Part shown: piece after piece, positions 41,899 through 50,803 of the stretch
How positions within the stretch are numbered: position 1 is the first letter of the stretch
Layout of the letters: each line of letters opens with the position of its first letter
Source of the DNA: an uncultured Bacteroides sp.
Lineage (GTDB): Bacteria > Bacteroidota > Bacteroidia > Bacteroidales > Bacteroidaceae
Length of the DNA stretch: 64,000 bases
NCBI RefSeq assembly: GCF_963678845.1
Contig: NZ_OY787468.1
Span: 186,001-250,000 of the forward strand
Direction of reading: 5' to 3'
Notes under the pieces: generated by a model
What the model was told of the DNA's origin: nothing
What the model saw: only the letters and a program-made list of their open reading frames with translations
Database searches by the model: none
Program-made: the position numbers and the translations under genes

Positions 41899-44800
41899 TT
41901 ATCTCCCTGAATTATCTTTAGTGTTCTTGGTTATATCAGTAAGTTTCTTATCCATAGATTTAATGCCGTCATTTATGTTAGAAAGACCATCTTTGAGGCC
42001 GTCTGTATTATCTGCTGTCCTGAGCGTGTTTGCTGAGATCTGACGCGTTTGATCTAGTATTGCAGATACATTATTCATCGTTGTAGCATAATTGTCAAAA
42101 TGGGAAGGCAGCATCTCTTTGATTGTCCTAATATCAAGAGTTCCCATATTGATAGCTCCCAGCACTTCACTAGCAGTATTCTCCGTTATTGCAGCTTCTA
42201 CCTTGCTTGCTGAAGTTGCAGTATCAGAAGAATACAAATCCCAATTGTCATTAAGTTCTTTAGAAGTGGATGCCCATTCTTTCAAGAAGTCCGTGGAGGA
42301 ACTCATATTGCTTTTAATGGAAGAAAATAGTTCGGCCATTATTGCACGCTGTTGAGTTACAATATCTGTTTCACTAGCACCGCTCTTTAAAAGTGCCTGC
42401 ATCTTTGTTTTGAAAGCATTAAAGTAATCTTGAAAATAGAGCGTATAAGCAAGTTCTTTCCCTAAGTTCTCAAGAACTGTACTTCCGGCTTCTCCGAATG
42501 CTGTCCAGGCATCAGTACCGTTTGCAATACTATCCACTAAAGATGTCATGAGATCATTGGACAGCGAACCAAATTCATCATTGATATAACTATCAATGGA
42601 ATCATTCATCTTGTCTACTTCTTCCTGTGCATCAATAAGCTGGCTCAAATAGTTCTTTGTTTCGTCTGTCAAAGCTGACATTTCGGCCACTGATTTTGCA
42701 AGATTTAGATTTAATGAACCATCAGACTTAAATAAGTCTCCGTATTTGTTATCTTTCAGCCATGTTTCCAGATTAGCATACTTTGAATGATGCCAGAAAT
42801 TACCCTTTGAGGTCTGAATCTGCATGTTCTCGCGTGCATCAACAGTATATGTATCGCTACCGCTTTTATCTCGATAAGCTCCAAGGGTAGCTACGGAGCC
42901 CCACACATCACCTAAGGTCCTTTTTTTCTTTATCCTGGTAAATACAGCGTCATCATAAAGACTCTGATAATTTTCGAGTGCTGCATAATAAGCTTTCACA
43001 TAAGAAAGAGCATTACTCAGATTAGAAGAGAACATTTCTTTCTGTATGGCCAACTGCTCAACCAATGCAAGGTTATACTTCTGTTGTAACTCTATCTTTT
43101 CTTTCTGGAAGTCAAGCTCATACTGATCTGATGCAGTAGTGGAGAGAATACTTTTAATCTTCTCAACTATTTGCATGGCTGCCGATATTACAGCAAGGAT
43201 AATAGATGCTTTTTCTACTGCAATAATAGCTTCACTAGCTCCCTGAGATGCCAGCTTTGTAGCTTCTACACTCCAATTTGCAAGCGTTGTAATATTAGAT
43301 ATCATCCCAAGTGCAGAAGTACCAATATCAGAAGCGCCTTTAAGGATTTCTCCGGTGGTACCGCCTATGCTGTTGCCTATCTCTTCAAAGTCCTTATTTA
43401 CATTCTTCAGAACTTCAGAAAGATTCTTCCAATTTTCAATAGCATCTTTGCCATTATAATTCTTCTTATCAATTTCGATAAGCTTCTTCTGTAGTTCTTG
43501 AATCCTGGCACGAAGGACGGCTACATTATTATCACCTTCCTTGAATGATCCGTCCGCATTAGCAGTATGGCTCATCTGATACAGTAATAGAGCTTGCTCG
43601 GCTTCTTTCAATGTAGTACGCAACTGCTTAATGCTCATATTGGCAATAGAATTCATCCACAACTTAAATGAATCTTCACGCTCTCCGAATTGCTTGTCTA
43701 CAGCTTCAAGAGCATCTTTTGTATTCTTGTCAAGTTCATTGTATTGTTCCTTTGTCGCTCCGGCCTGTTGTAATGACTTACGGTCCTTCTCTGCATCCTC
43801 GTGTATCTTCTTACGTGCCTGTTCGTAGGTCTTATACTTGTTAAGGATGGTAGTATAGTAATCAGAATAATCCTTCCCTTGACTTTCCAACATGGCTTTT
43901 AGCCTTTTATTATACTCATCCTCTTCAGCCTTAGTCAAAGTAACAGTTGAAGAATCAAATACCTTCGCTTTATTAGCCGGATTAGCTTCAAACTTTTGTC
44001 TTTCTTCATCAACACGAGTCTTAAGTTTATCTTCACGTTCTCTCTTAAGCTCAAGGAGCTCCTTCTGATGATTTAATTTCATTTGCAGGATAGTTTTATC
44101 GCTACCATCCTTTAAAGACGAAATACGGGCTTCTAACGTCTTCATGTCGGAGTCTTCCTGCATACGTGTTTTCTCTGTTGACTGCTTTTCGTCAATCTCG
44201 TTTGTCTTATTGTTGAATTTTGCTTCTTCCTCGGCTTTTCTCTTAGCTTCTGCAGCAGCTCTTTTTGCGGCTGCCGCTTCTGCCTTGCTCCCATCCTCTC
44301 CGTTCCATGGAGTGATATTAGCACTACCCAACTCTTTATTTACTTCTTTTTCAAGATCAGAAGCACTATTCATCTGTTTATTACCCCATACAAGATGCAC
44401 TTTTGCGCCAATACGTATTTTATCAGCACGTTTCTTACGGTTAGCTTCAGCAGCTTTAACATCTTTCATATCCCTTTGCATCTGGTGTGTTTCGAACTGT
44501 CTTCCATCAGGAGAAGTTGTCATTGTACCGGTGGCCATACTCTTCATAGGGAAATCTTCCTCTATTGGTGCAGATGCTTCTATGTGCTGAGCTGTTATCT
44601 CTCCGCGTGCCATCTTCTCATACTCATCCTGAGCTATCTTGGAGTAAGCAGCTGCTTGCGCACGTAATTGAAGAGCCTTAACAACTGATCCGGTGTTATT
44701 CACAAGGGCATTCTCGGCTTGAGTAACATTATCAACCGATATGCCAAGCTTATGAAATTCATCTTTACTCTCTACAACGAATTTCTTCTGCTTCTTAAGA

Positions 44801-45864
44801 TTACCGCCTAAAGAATCCCAACGTTCCATGAGTTTGTATAGAGTAACCATCTGCTCACCCATCGTTGTAGATGCACTGCTAATAGCTTGTTCCATCTCCT
44901 TGGCAGACTGCTTTGATGCCTCTTTCGCCTGATTCTGTGACGTTGTATATTTATCCCATGCGTAGATCAAGCCTGTTATTACAAGAGAAAGACCAAGCGT
45001 AAGTGTAGCCATAAGACCTTTTGCGGCAGCATTTGATATTCCGAGCGCTGTAGCAAGTCTGGCTGTTGATGCAGTTAAGAAGTCCTGAGCCTTTGCTACG
45101 AATACAAGCTGAAAGGCTGAGTTCTTATTAAGTGTTGTCGCTACCTGCTGAAGACCGATTGTTATAGCCATAACAGCTTGCAGCCGTGTCTGTATCTTTG
45201 CTAAGTTTGCATTCTCATCAGCGAACAGCCCCATCACACCCATGCCGGCAGTAACAGCACCTGTAAAACCTGTTACTCCGGATATGACGCCCTGAAAGTT
45301 GGCCGTTGGTGAAGCAAGCACTTTCATAGCTTTGTTTGCTCCTGTTAATTGTCTTTGCAGCAATGCGGCTTTTGTCTGCAAATCTGCATATGCTTGAGAG
45401 TCACGTCCACCTGCCAAAGCCATTTTACCCATTTCATCCTTTAATTGCCTTACCTGATAAGTAAGACGCTGAGCTGTCGTTGAAGTATTCTGGTGTTGTG
45501 CATCCAATTCTTGTAAAGCTACCTTGTCTTCATTAAGTGCTTTCTTTGCAGCATTCAATTCCTGCAGAGCAAACATCTTTGATCTTCCTGGGGCTGCTTT
45601 ATCGAATGTTGCCTGCAGGGATTTTATATCTATTTCGGTCTGCTTGATTCCTGTCTTAAGCTCGTCTATCTTGGATTTAATCTGCTGAGCAGCTTGAACG
45701 GCAGTGGTTGGTTTAAATGCTTCGCTCATCTTTTTTCCTTCCGACACAACGGCACCGGTCATGTCCTTTATGATCTTCTTGCCCTCTTCAGCATCTTCTC
45801 TAAGGCCTGAATTATCTATACCGGATGCGAAGTACATCGCATTGTTTCTATTCTGTATACCCAT
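41899..45864 (-). CDS. Phage tape measure protein
   Basis: A 1321-residue protein that fixes tail length and is ejected into the cell envelope in tailed phages. Coiled coils cover about 50-180 and 480-700 (long Lys/Glu/Ala runs such as AAAKRAAAEAKRKAEEEAK). Hydrophobic segments typical of tape measures lie near 190-215 (FQGVISGVTGFTGAVTAGM), 275-305 and 870-905. By the usual rule of about 0.15 nm per residue it would set a tail near 200 nm, large for a 16-kb element with no other tail genes. It may replace the helper tape measure or be a relic; the frame is intact. Confidence 0.85.
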   Translation of the reverse strand: MGIQNRNNAMYFASGIDNSGLREDAEEGKKIIKDMTGAVVSEGKKMSEAFKPTTAVQAAQQIKSKIDELKTGIKQTEIDIKSLQATFDKAAPGRSKMFALQELNAAKKALNEDKVALQELDAQHQNTSTTAQRLTYQVRQLKDEMGKMALAGGRDSQAYADLQTKAALLQRQLTGANKAMKVLASPTANFQGVISGVTGFTGAVTAGMGVMGLFADENANLAKIQTRLQAVMAITIGLQQVATTLNKNSAFQLVFVAKAQDFLTASTARLATALGISNAAAKGLMATLTLGLSLVITGLIYAWDKYTTSQNQAKEASKQSAKEMEQAISSASTTMGEQMVTLYKLMERWDSLGGNLKKQKKFVVESKDEFHKLGISVDNVTQAENALVNNTGSVVKALQLRAQAAAYSKIAQDEYEKMARGEITAQHIEASAPIEEDFPMKSMATGTMTTSPDGRQFETHQMQRDMKDVKAAEANRKKRADKIRIGAKVHLVWGNKQMNSASDLEKEVNKELGSANITPWNGEDGSKAEAAAAKRAAAEAKRKAEEEAKFNNKTNEIDEKQSTEKTRMQEDSDMKTLEARISSLKDGSDKTILQMKLNHQKELLELKREREDKLKTRVDEERQKFEANPANKAKVFDSSTVTLTKAEEDEYNKRLKAMLESQGKDYSDYYTTILNKYKTYEQARKKIHEDAEKDRKSLQQAGATKEQYNELDKNTKDALEAVDKQFGEREDSFKLWMNSIANMSIKQLRTTLKEAEQALLLYQMSHTANADGSFKEGDNNVAVLRARIQELQKKLIEIDKKNYNGKDAIENWKNLSEVLKNVNKDFEEIGNSIGGTTGEILKGASDIGTSALGMISNITTLANWSVEATKLASQGASEAIIAVEKASIILAVISAAMQIVEKIKSILSTTASDQYELDFQKEKIELQQKYNLALVEQLAIQKEMFSSNLSNALSYVKAYYAALENYQSLYDDAVFTRIKKKRTLGDVWGSVATLGAYRDKSGSDTYTVDARENMQIQTSKGNFWHHSKYANLETWLKDNKYGDLFKSDGSLNLNLAKSVAEMSALTDETKNYLSQLIDAQEEVDKMNDSIDSYINDEFGSLSNDLMTSLVDSIANGTDAWTAFGEAGSTVLENLGKELAYTLYFQDYFNAFKTKMQALLKSGASETDIVTQQRAIMAELFSSIKSNMSSSTDFLKEWASTSKELNDNWDLYSSDTATSASKVEAAITENTASEVLGAINMGTLDIRTIKEMLPSHFDNYATTMNNVSAILDQTRQISANTLRTADNTDGLKDGLSNINDGIKSMDKKLTDITKNTKDNSGR

Positions 45865-45892
45865 AACTCTATTTTTATTTATTGTTTATAAA

Positions 45893-46702
45893 TTAATTAA
45901 TGTCTTTTATTCTTGAAACTAGTTCGATCAATTCAGATTTTTCATTTGGATTGCTTTCTATCCTATCAAAGAAAATCTGTACTGTCTCTTTCATCCACTT
46001 TGCAGGTGTCCTCCCAATTGGGTGCTCTTTAACTTTACTACCTACTCCTAATCTTTGCATTACTTTCTTTATCAAATCTTCAACGTAATTGTAAGCATCA
46101 TAAAGTTTTTTCTGTGCATCAAATACTGTCAAATCTGCTATAGTATATTCTTCAAAAAATTTATATTCGAATATGGCTCTTTCTGTCTGCGATAGCTCAA
46201 GTCGATCAAATATAAATCGTAATAAGTGCATCTTTTCAAGAACTATTCCAGCACTATCTATTTGATCTTCTTGCGCATCTAAGATCTCAAGACAAGTATA
46301 ATCTACATTGTCATCAGCTGGAATATACTTGTACTTATTCTGATAAGGAGATGTAGGAGAATTAGCATTTAGATTTATCATCCTAAGTATAAAGAAATCA
46401 AGCTCTGTATAGCCATTTTTCTTTTTATTATACATTTCTATTAGTTTAGACTCATCCTTCTCTAATAAACTCAATAAGACCTCATTTAAAACATCAATAG
46501 CCTCATCAAGAATACCCTTTCTTGTACATTGAAACTTTGAATAATCAAGCCATCTTTCATATCTTTTAGTGATGTAATTATTAATTTCTTTGTCCATAAT
46601 GCTATAAGTATTATATTTTACATCTACCAGAATGTTATTAACACTTATAGCTTTGCAGCGTTCTTTGAAATAAGGCGCTGCAAGCATTATTTTACTCTTC
46701 AT
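45893..46702 (-). CDS. Sigma-70-like protein (tentative)
   Basis: A 269-residue protein with a sigma-region-2-like helical part (about 40-110) and a C-terminal part resembling region 4 (LELSQTERAIFEYKFFEEYTIADLTVFDAQKKLYDAYNYVEDLIKKVM, about 168-215), the layout of ECF-type sigma factors found in some phages and mobile elements. If correct it could direct RNA polymerase to late genes of the element or a helper. The match is by pattern only. A second Met at residue 36 (46597) is an alternative start. It lies 28 bases upstream of the tape measure gene. Confidence 0.5.
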   Translation of the reverse strand: MKSKIMLAAPYFKERCKAISVNNILVDVKYNTYSIMDKEINNYITKRYERWLDYSKFQCTRKGILDEAIDVLNEVLLSLLEKDESKLIEMYNKKKNGYTELDFFILRMINLNANSPTSPYQNKYKYIPADDNVDYTCLEILDAQEDQIDSAGIVLEKMHLLRFIFDRLELSQTERAIFEYKFFEEYTIADLTVFDAQKKLYDAYNYVEDLIKKVMQRLGVGSKVKEHPIGRTPAKWMKETVQIFFDRIESNPNEKSELIELVSRIKDIN

Positions 46703-46759
46703 GGCTTTATCCGCTTAGTTTAATTTGATAAAAGGTTGCTCTCTTCATAATTTAATTTA

Positions 46760-48526
46760 TTAAAAAGGACACGTTTCTTCTGAAGAATCGAAAGGCAATG
46801 TCGGCATTTCAGCCTCAGCTATGTCCTCTGTTAGTTTTTTAATTAGGTGGTTGCTATTGTCCCATTCATCATTTTTTCCGTCTACAACCGGCGAATAACG
46901 GCCATTATTCAAGTTATATCTGAATGTTGCTTTGCCAGGATGTCCAAGATGCCGGAATTTAACCTTCTGCACATGGACATCAACCGTACCAGCTTCTTTA
47001 TCCCTATTAACTGTAATTCCTACGTCCGCTTTGTTAAAGAAATTCGCACTACCAGCTATATCGTAAAGAGTTGGAACTTCAAACGCTCCTTTAGCATCCT
47101 TACTGAGCTTCCTCGGATGAGCCATCAAGAAAATAAGAATATCATTTCTCTGTGCAAAATTGGTCAACTCATCTAGTGCCTTGCTGATATAGTTAGTCTC
47201 ACTCATTCCACTAGGCATCTGATGTTCCAATCTATTCCAGGGATCGATAATTAAACTCTTAATCCCCTTTCGTCTTACGAGATATAATGCCTTATCAAGT
47301 ATCGTTTTTATAGTATAATCTGTATCTGGACAAATAAAGAAATAATTTTGAGCCATGTAATGTTTAACCTGTTGGTATTCATTTAGTGGTGTATTGTCTT
47401 TATCGAACTTTTTTCCTGTGATCTTAGATGCAATCTTTGAAGCATGATATTTCAAAGGAAAGTTTTCAGGACTAAAGTATGCAAATTTCCAATTGTGAAT
47501 AATATTAAGCCGTTCGGCTATCTCGTCAAGAAACTCACTCTTTCCACTTCCAGGAATACCGGTTATAATAGCTAGTCTCTTAGTTTCAAAGCTACACAGC
47601 TCGTCGAAATTAGAGTGGCCTATAGTTACACCTCTTTGGAGACCGTTCTCAAATAAAGCATCCAGCTCGTCTTCGAAATTTTCAACCGTAAAAACTCCAT
47701 CAACTTTGATCTCTTGAGCATCCTTAAGCGTATCAAGTAAAGCAGCAGAACCTCTTTTACAGAGACATTCGTTAGCATCCTTACAGCCTTCTCCGTACGT
47801 CACAACTTTACACCTTTCAGGTCCGAAACGTCTGATAAGCTCTTCACGTAAGATTAATCCTTTAGTGTCCGTATCACTTGCAATATAGATAGTCTCTTTG
47901 TCTTCAAAGTAATCCATATAGTTATCAAGATAAGAGGTATTAGCAGAAGCACCATTTGGAACGCTCACAGCGTATTTATAACCACAAGCGATAAAAGACA
48001 AAGCATCGAACTCACCTTCTGTAATTACGCACTCATTTGAACCTTTAATTGCATCAAGATTATACGGGATTAATTCTGCATTAGGGATAAGTTTAAAGTA
48101 CTTGTTTCCGGTTCTATATTTCACGTTGATCAACTCACCATTCAGAAAGTAGTTAAACTGAATAGTGTTCATCGATTTGGTTTCCTGAGGCATATATTCC
48201 AAACCTTCCGTGATCTTCATTGCCCTGATGGTAGCCTGTGAGATTAATCTACTCTCAAAATACTTAATAACTTTGTCTGATAGTGTTGTATTGTTACTCC
48301 ACTGAGGACGAACATATGCCTTTTTCATACTATACTCCTTAATACAGCCGGACCATCCACAATAATGACAGTTATATAAGCCTTCATCCAAATTAAGAGA
48401 AAGTGACTTATCGCGTTTATTAGTTCTCCGGTCATGGCATTGCGGACAAATAGTTTTAACTTTGCCACTCATCCGGCCGAAAGGAACTTCTATGTGTAGG
48501 TCTGACCAGTTCATAATATTATCCAT
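46760..48526 (-). CDS. Primase-helicase (T7 gp4/Twinkle-like)
   Basis: A 588-residue bifunctional replication enzyme. A zinc ribbon uses CPQC (27-30) and CHYC (53-56). The TOPRIM primase core has ITEGEFDALSF (168-178) and ASDTDTKG (216-223). The DnaB/RecA-like helicase has Walker A GIPGSGKS (323-330), Walker B LIIDPW (425-430) and MAHPRK (468-473). The whole order is complete, so the element can prime and unwind its own DNA. It overlaps the replication gene by 16 bases, which keeps the two linked. Confidence 0.92.
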   Translation of the reverse strand: MDNIMNWSDLHIEVPFGRMSGKVKTICPQCHDRRTNKRDKSLSLNLDEGLYNCHYCGWSGCIKEYSMKKAYVRPQWSNNTTLSDKVIKYFESRLISQATIRAMKITEGLEYMPQETKSMNTIQFNYFLNGELINVKYRTGNKYFKLIPNAELIPYNLDAIKGSNECVITEGEFDALSFIACGYKYAVSVPNGASANTSYLDNYMDYFEDKETIYIASDTDTKGLILREELIRRFGPERCKVVTYGEGCKDANECLCKRGSAALLDTLKDAQEIKVDGVFTVENFEDELDALFENGLQRGVTIGHSNFDELCSFETKRLAIITGIPGSGKSEFLDEIAERLNIIHNWKFAYFSPENFPLKYHASKIASKITGKKFDKDNTPLNEYQQVKHYMAQNYFFICPDTDYTIKTILDKALYLVRRKGIKSLIIDPWNRLEHQMPSGMSETNYISKALDELTNFAQRNDILIFLMAHPRKLSKDAKGAFEVPTLYDIAGSANFFNKADVGITVNRDKEAGTVDVHVQKVKFRHLGHPGKATFRYNLNNGRYSPVVDGKNDEWDNSNHLIKKLTEDIAEAEMPTLPFDSSEETCPF

Positions 48527-49356
48527 TTAAGGTTCTCACGATCTAAGCAATACTGCAAGCCTGGCCGTGGAGGCATACCATCAGGTATTTGAACCGGACG
48601 ACTTCTGTCACCATAACAACGTTTGCCATCAACAAGGAACTCACCAGAACCCAGATCAACACCATTTAAAGCCTCTACACGATTATGTTCTCCCTTGTTG
48701 TCCGCTTGCTTGCTCCATGTTTGAGCTTTGAGCTTCCAATTCTTAACTGCCTTTCCATTTTTATCAGTCCATTGAGTGCCAGAATAATATTCAAAGAAAG
48801 AGCCAGCTGTAATATTTAGATCATTTTCTTTAATATATGCCTTAACTTCATCAAGTGTAGGAGGCATAAATATTATATTCTTTTTTTTGTTTTCTACTCT
48901 ATTCTCCTCTACTATATTATACTGTACTGGTTGAACATCAGTTGAACGCTCGTTGAACGTTTGTTGAACATCTGTTGAGCATTCGTTAAACAAAGACTTT
49001 CCCTTTGCTCTTTTTTCAGCACTTGCCTTACCAGCAAGTCTAGCTTTTTCCCTTTTACTCTCTAAAGGAACCATACGACGAATAAGACTCTCTGAAAAAA
49101 AGAAGGAATCTTCATCGATCACAAACAAATTATACTTCTTCACAACATCATTCATTACTGACTCTGCCGTGTTATACTTTCTAGCCAATACTCTAAGCAT
49201 GGAAAGCGAACATCTATAATCCGGCTGATCTCTGAGATATTCAATTAATACCCAGAAAGCTCCATATCCTTCCAATCCAAGATCTTCAATAAGAAGCATA
49301 CACTTTGGATCATCTTTAGAGTTGCTGTCGTGCGGCATCCAATAAGCATCTTTCAT
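48511..49356 (-). CDS. Replication protein with Lin1244/Lin1753-type N-terminal domain
   Basis: A 281-residue protein. Residues 4-95 (DAYWMPHDSNSKDDPKCM.. through YNLFVIDEDSFFFSESL) are the DUF4373/Lin1244-like winged-helix domain of phage replication initiators; a C-terminal helical region (about 165-215) resembles helicase-loader-type segments. The linker contains the repeat STDVQ..FNERSTDVQ (about 123-145), encoded by six 11-bp DNA iterons, which suggests the origin lies inside the gene, as in lambda O. It is followed at once by the primase-helicase gene. Confidence 0.8.
   Translation of the reverse strand: MKDAYWMPHDSNSKDDPKCMLLIEDLGLEGYGAFWVLIEYLRDQPDYRCSLSMLRVLARKYNTAESVMNDVVKKYNLFVIDEDSFFFSESLIRRMVPLESKREKARLAGKASAEKRAKGKSLFNECSTDVQQTFNERSTDVQPVQYNIVEENRVENKKKNIIFMPPTLDEVKAYIKENDLNITAGSFFEYYSGTQWTDKNGKAVKNWKLKAQTWSKQADNKGEHNRVEALNGVDLGSGEFLVDGKRCYGDRSRPVQIPDGMPPRPGLQYCLDRENLKWIIL
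48930..48991. repeat. Six 11-bp iterons inside the replication gene (putative origin)
   Basis: GTTGAAC starts at 48930, 48941, 48952, 48963; variants GTTGAGC and GTTAAAC start at 48974 and 48985. The spacing is exactly 11 bp each time, one helical turn. Because 11 is not a multiple of three, the repeat passes through all three frames and is not required by the protein. Confidence 0.85.
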
Positions 49357-49358
49357 TT

Positions 49359-49604
49359 TTATTTTCCTTTCTTCAAGCTTTGAAGTAATTCTTCCGTTTC
49401 CCGGATAAATCGGCCTAATGGTTTACCTATTAGCCTGGAGCAAATAGATGTATCAGGATAAGGTATTTTCTTTGACTTTGTAAATGGATTAGTACTTACT
49501 ATTTCTTTGGGGGTATAATGCAAAAAGACCATTGTTCTTTGATTGTTAGAAAGGACATCTTTGAATCTTTTTACAAATAGGAGTGCCTTGTAGTCTGTTT
49601 TCAT
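49359..49604 (-). CDS. Unknown 81-residue protein
   Basis: A small basic protein I do not recognise (ALLFVKRFKDVLSNNQRTMVFLHYTPKE at 8-34). It sits between the excisionase-like gene (four-base gap) and the replication gene (two-base gap), so it belongs to the replication operon of the element. It has no membrane segment. A role with replication or copy control would fit its place but is unsupported. Confidence 0.6.
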   Translation of the reverse strand: MKTDYKALLFVKRFKDVLSNNQRTMVFLHYTPKEIVSTNPFTKSKKIPYPDTSICSRLIGKPLGRFIRETEELLQSLKKGK

Positions 49605-49608
49605 ACTG

Positions 49609-49902
49609 CTATCTCCTATCTTTTATAGCAGATTCAACATCAGATATGTCATATAAAATACGACTACCTATGCGTTTTGATTTAATAAGACCTTGACGGG
49701 TCCAGTCTGCAAGTGTTGGAAGTGAAATACGAAGCTTTGCAGCTGTTTCTTTTCGGGTGAGATATTTAACCGGCTCTTCACTCTTCGACGGTTGAGATTC
49801 TTTCAGGTTATCTAGTTTTTCATCTAGTAACTCAGATATCATAGCCTTTATATCAGATAAATAGGCATTATGAATTAATAAAGCAGTTTCTACCATAATC
49901 AT
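49609..49902 (-). CDS. Excisionase-like MerR/HTH_17 protein
   Basis: A 97-residue protein with an N-terminal helix and a C-terminal winged helix: YLTRKETAAKLRISLPTLADWTRQGLIKSKRIGSRILYDISDVESAI (about 47-93). This is the HTH_17 pattern of AlpA/Xis-type proteins, which bend DNA at attachment sites and promote excision or activate satellite genes. It lies two genes from the integrase in the same direction, a common place for a directionality factor. Confidence 0.82.
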   Translation of the reverse strand: MIMVETALLIHNAYLSDIKAMISELLDEKLDNLKESQPSKSEEPVKYLTRKETAAKLRISLPTLADWTRQGLIKSKRIGSRILYDISDVESAIKDRR

Positions 49903-49975
49903 TATTTTTTTTGATTATGCAAGTATAGCTGCTTACAAATTTGTAGTATTTCCGTTATTTCCGAATGGAAATACT

Positions 49976-50794
49976 TTAATTAAAAAAACAAGAGCAACAT
50001 AGATAAAAATCAGACAAATCCTTTTTAGATGGATCTTTTTCTTTTGCAACGCAATCTGTTATACTTCTTTCTGCAACAACACCCGGATCATTTTTATCAG
50101 CCTGCTGACGAACCTTTATTCTAAAGAACGAATAAAATATTCTTGCAGACGGAATAGAAACGCCAATCCTAAGAATGTTTTTTTTGAATAGATATATCAT
50201 TAATTGGCACAAATAAGTTTTATTTTTAGATGCTGAGACTGCACCATCTTTTATTATATCACATTCTCTAAGTTTAGTCATAAAGGATGGAATTTTATCT
50301 ATGTACTGGGGCTTGAAAAGCTTAGTAAACTCTTCATAACTAGTTTCATCCTCTTTAATGTTTTCTTGAGTTCCAGAACAACCTGCCTCTACAAATTTTA
50401 TAAATTTATAGAATTCATCAAGATCGAATCCAAGAATAATATAATCATAAGAACAATTTAAAAGAGAAAAATCATTCTTCTGAACAGCTATGTCTCCAAT
50501 GCTTTTTTGGAATGAATTACACTTTAATTTTAATTCTTCTAGAACTTCTATATCCATATACTCAAAGCATCTTTTTAGCAAATCTTTATAAAGCAAACAT
50601 ACATCTTTTTCTTTAAGACCTATTGTCGCTGAATCAATAGAATCTATAATACTATCTATTGAAAAATGACTAAGAGTACTAATAAAATGGGAAGGATTAA
50701 AATCACCTTCCTCCCCGTAAGGTCTTGGAAAATCAAAGTAAAAGTCTCTACAAAGTTTTCCCATTGTTCTTATATAGTTATATACTTCTTTCAT
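49976..50794 (-). CDS. Unknown 272-residue protein next to the integrase
   Basis: I do not recognise the family. The protein is mostly helical and soluble, ending in a Cys-rich tail (LCCSCFFN). The C-terminal part (FMTKLRECDIIKDGAVSASKNKTYLCQLMIYLFKKNIL, about 175-212) resembles regions of uncharacterised proteins in Bacteroides mobile elements. It starts nine bases after the integrase, so they are probably one transcript. It could be cargo or a recombination accessory factor. Confidence 0.65.
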   Translation of the reverse strand: MKEVYNYIRTMGKLCRDFYFDFPRPYGEEGDFNPSHFISTLSHFSIDSIIDSIDSATIGLKEKDVCLLYKDLLKRCFEYMDIEVLEELKLKCNSFQKSIGDIAVQKNDFSLLNCSYDYIILGFDLDEFYKFIKFVEAGCSGTQENIKEDETSYEEFTKLFKPQYIDKIPSFMTKLRECDIIKDGAVSASKNKTYLCQLMIYLFKKNILRIGVSIPSARIFYSFFRIKVRQQADKNDPGVVAERSITDCVAKEKDPSKKDLSDFYLCCSCFFN

Positions 50795-50803
50795 ATCAAT
50801 TTA

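Noticed and set aside
49359..49902. The 81-aa and 97-aa pair as a toxin-antitoxin system
   Set aside because: The 97-aa protein is an HTH_17 excisionase-like protein and the 81-aa protein has no toxin motif.
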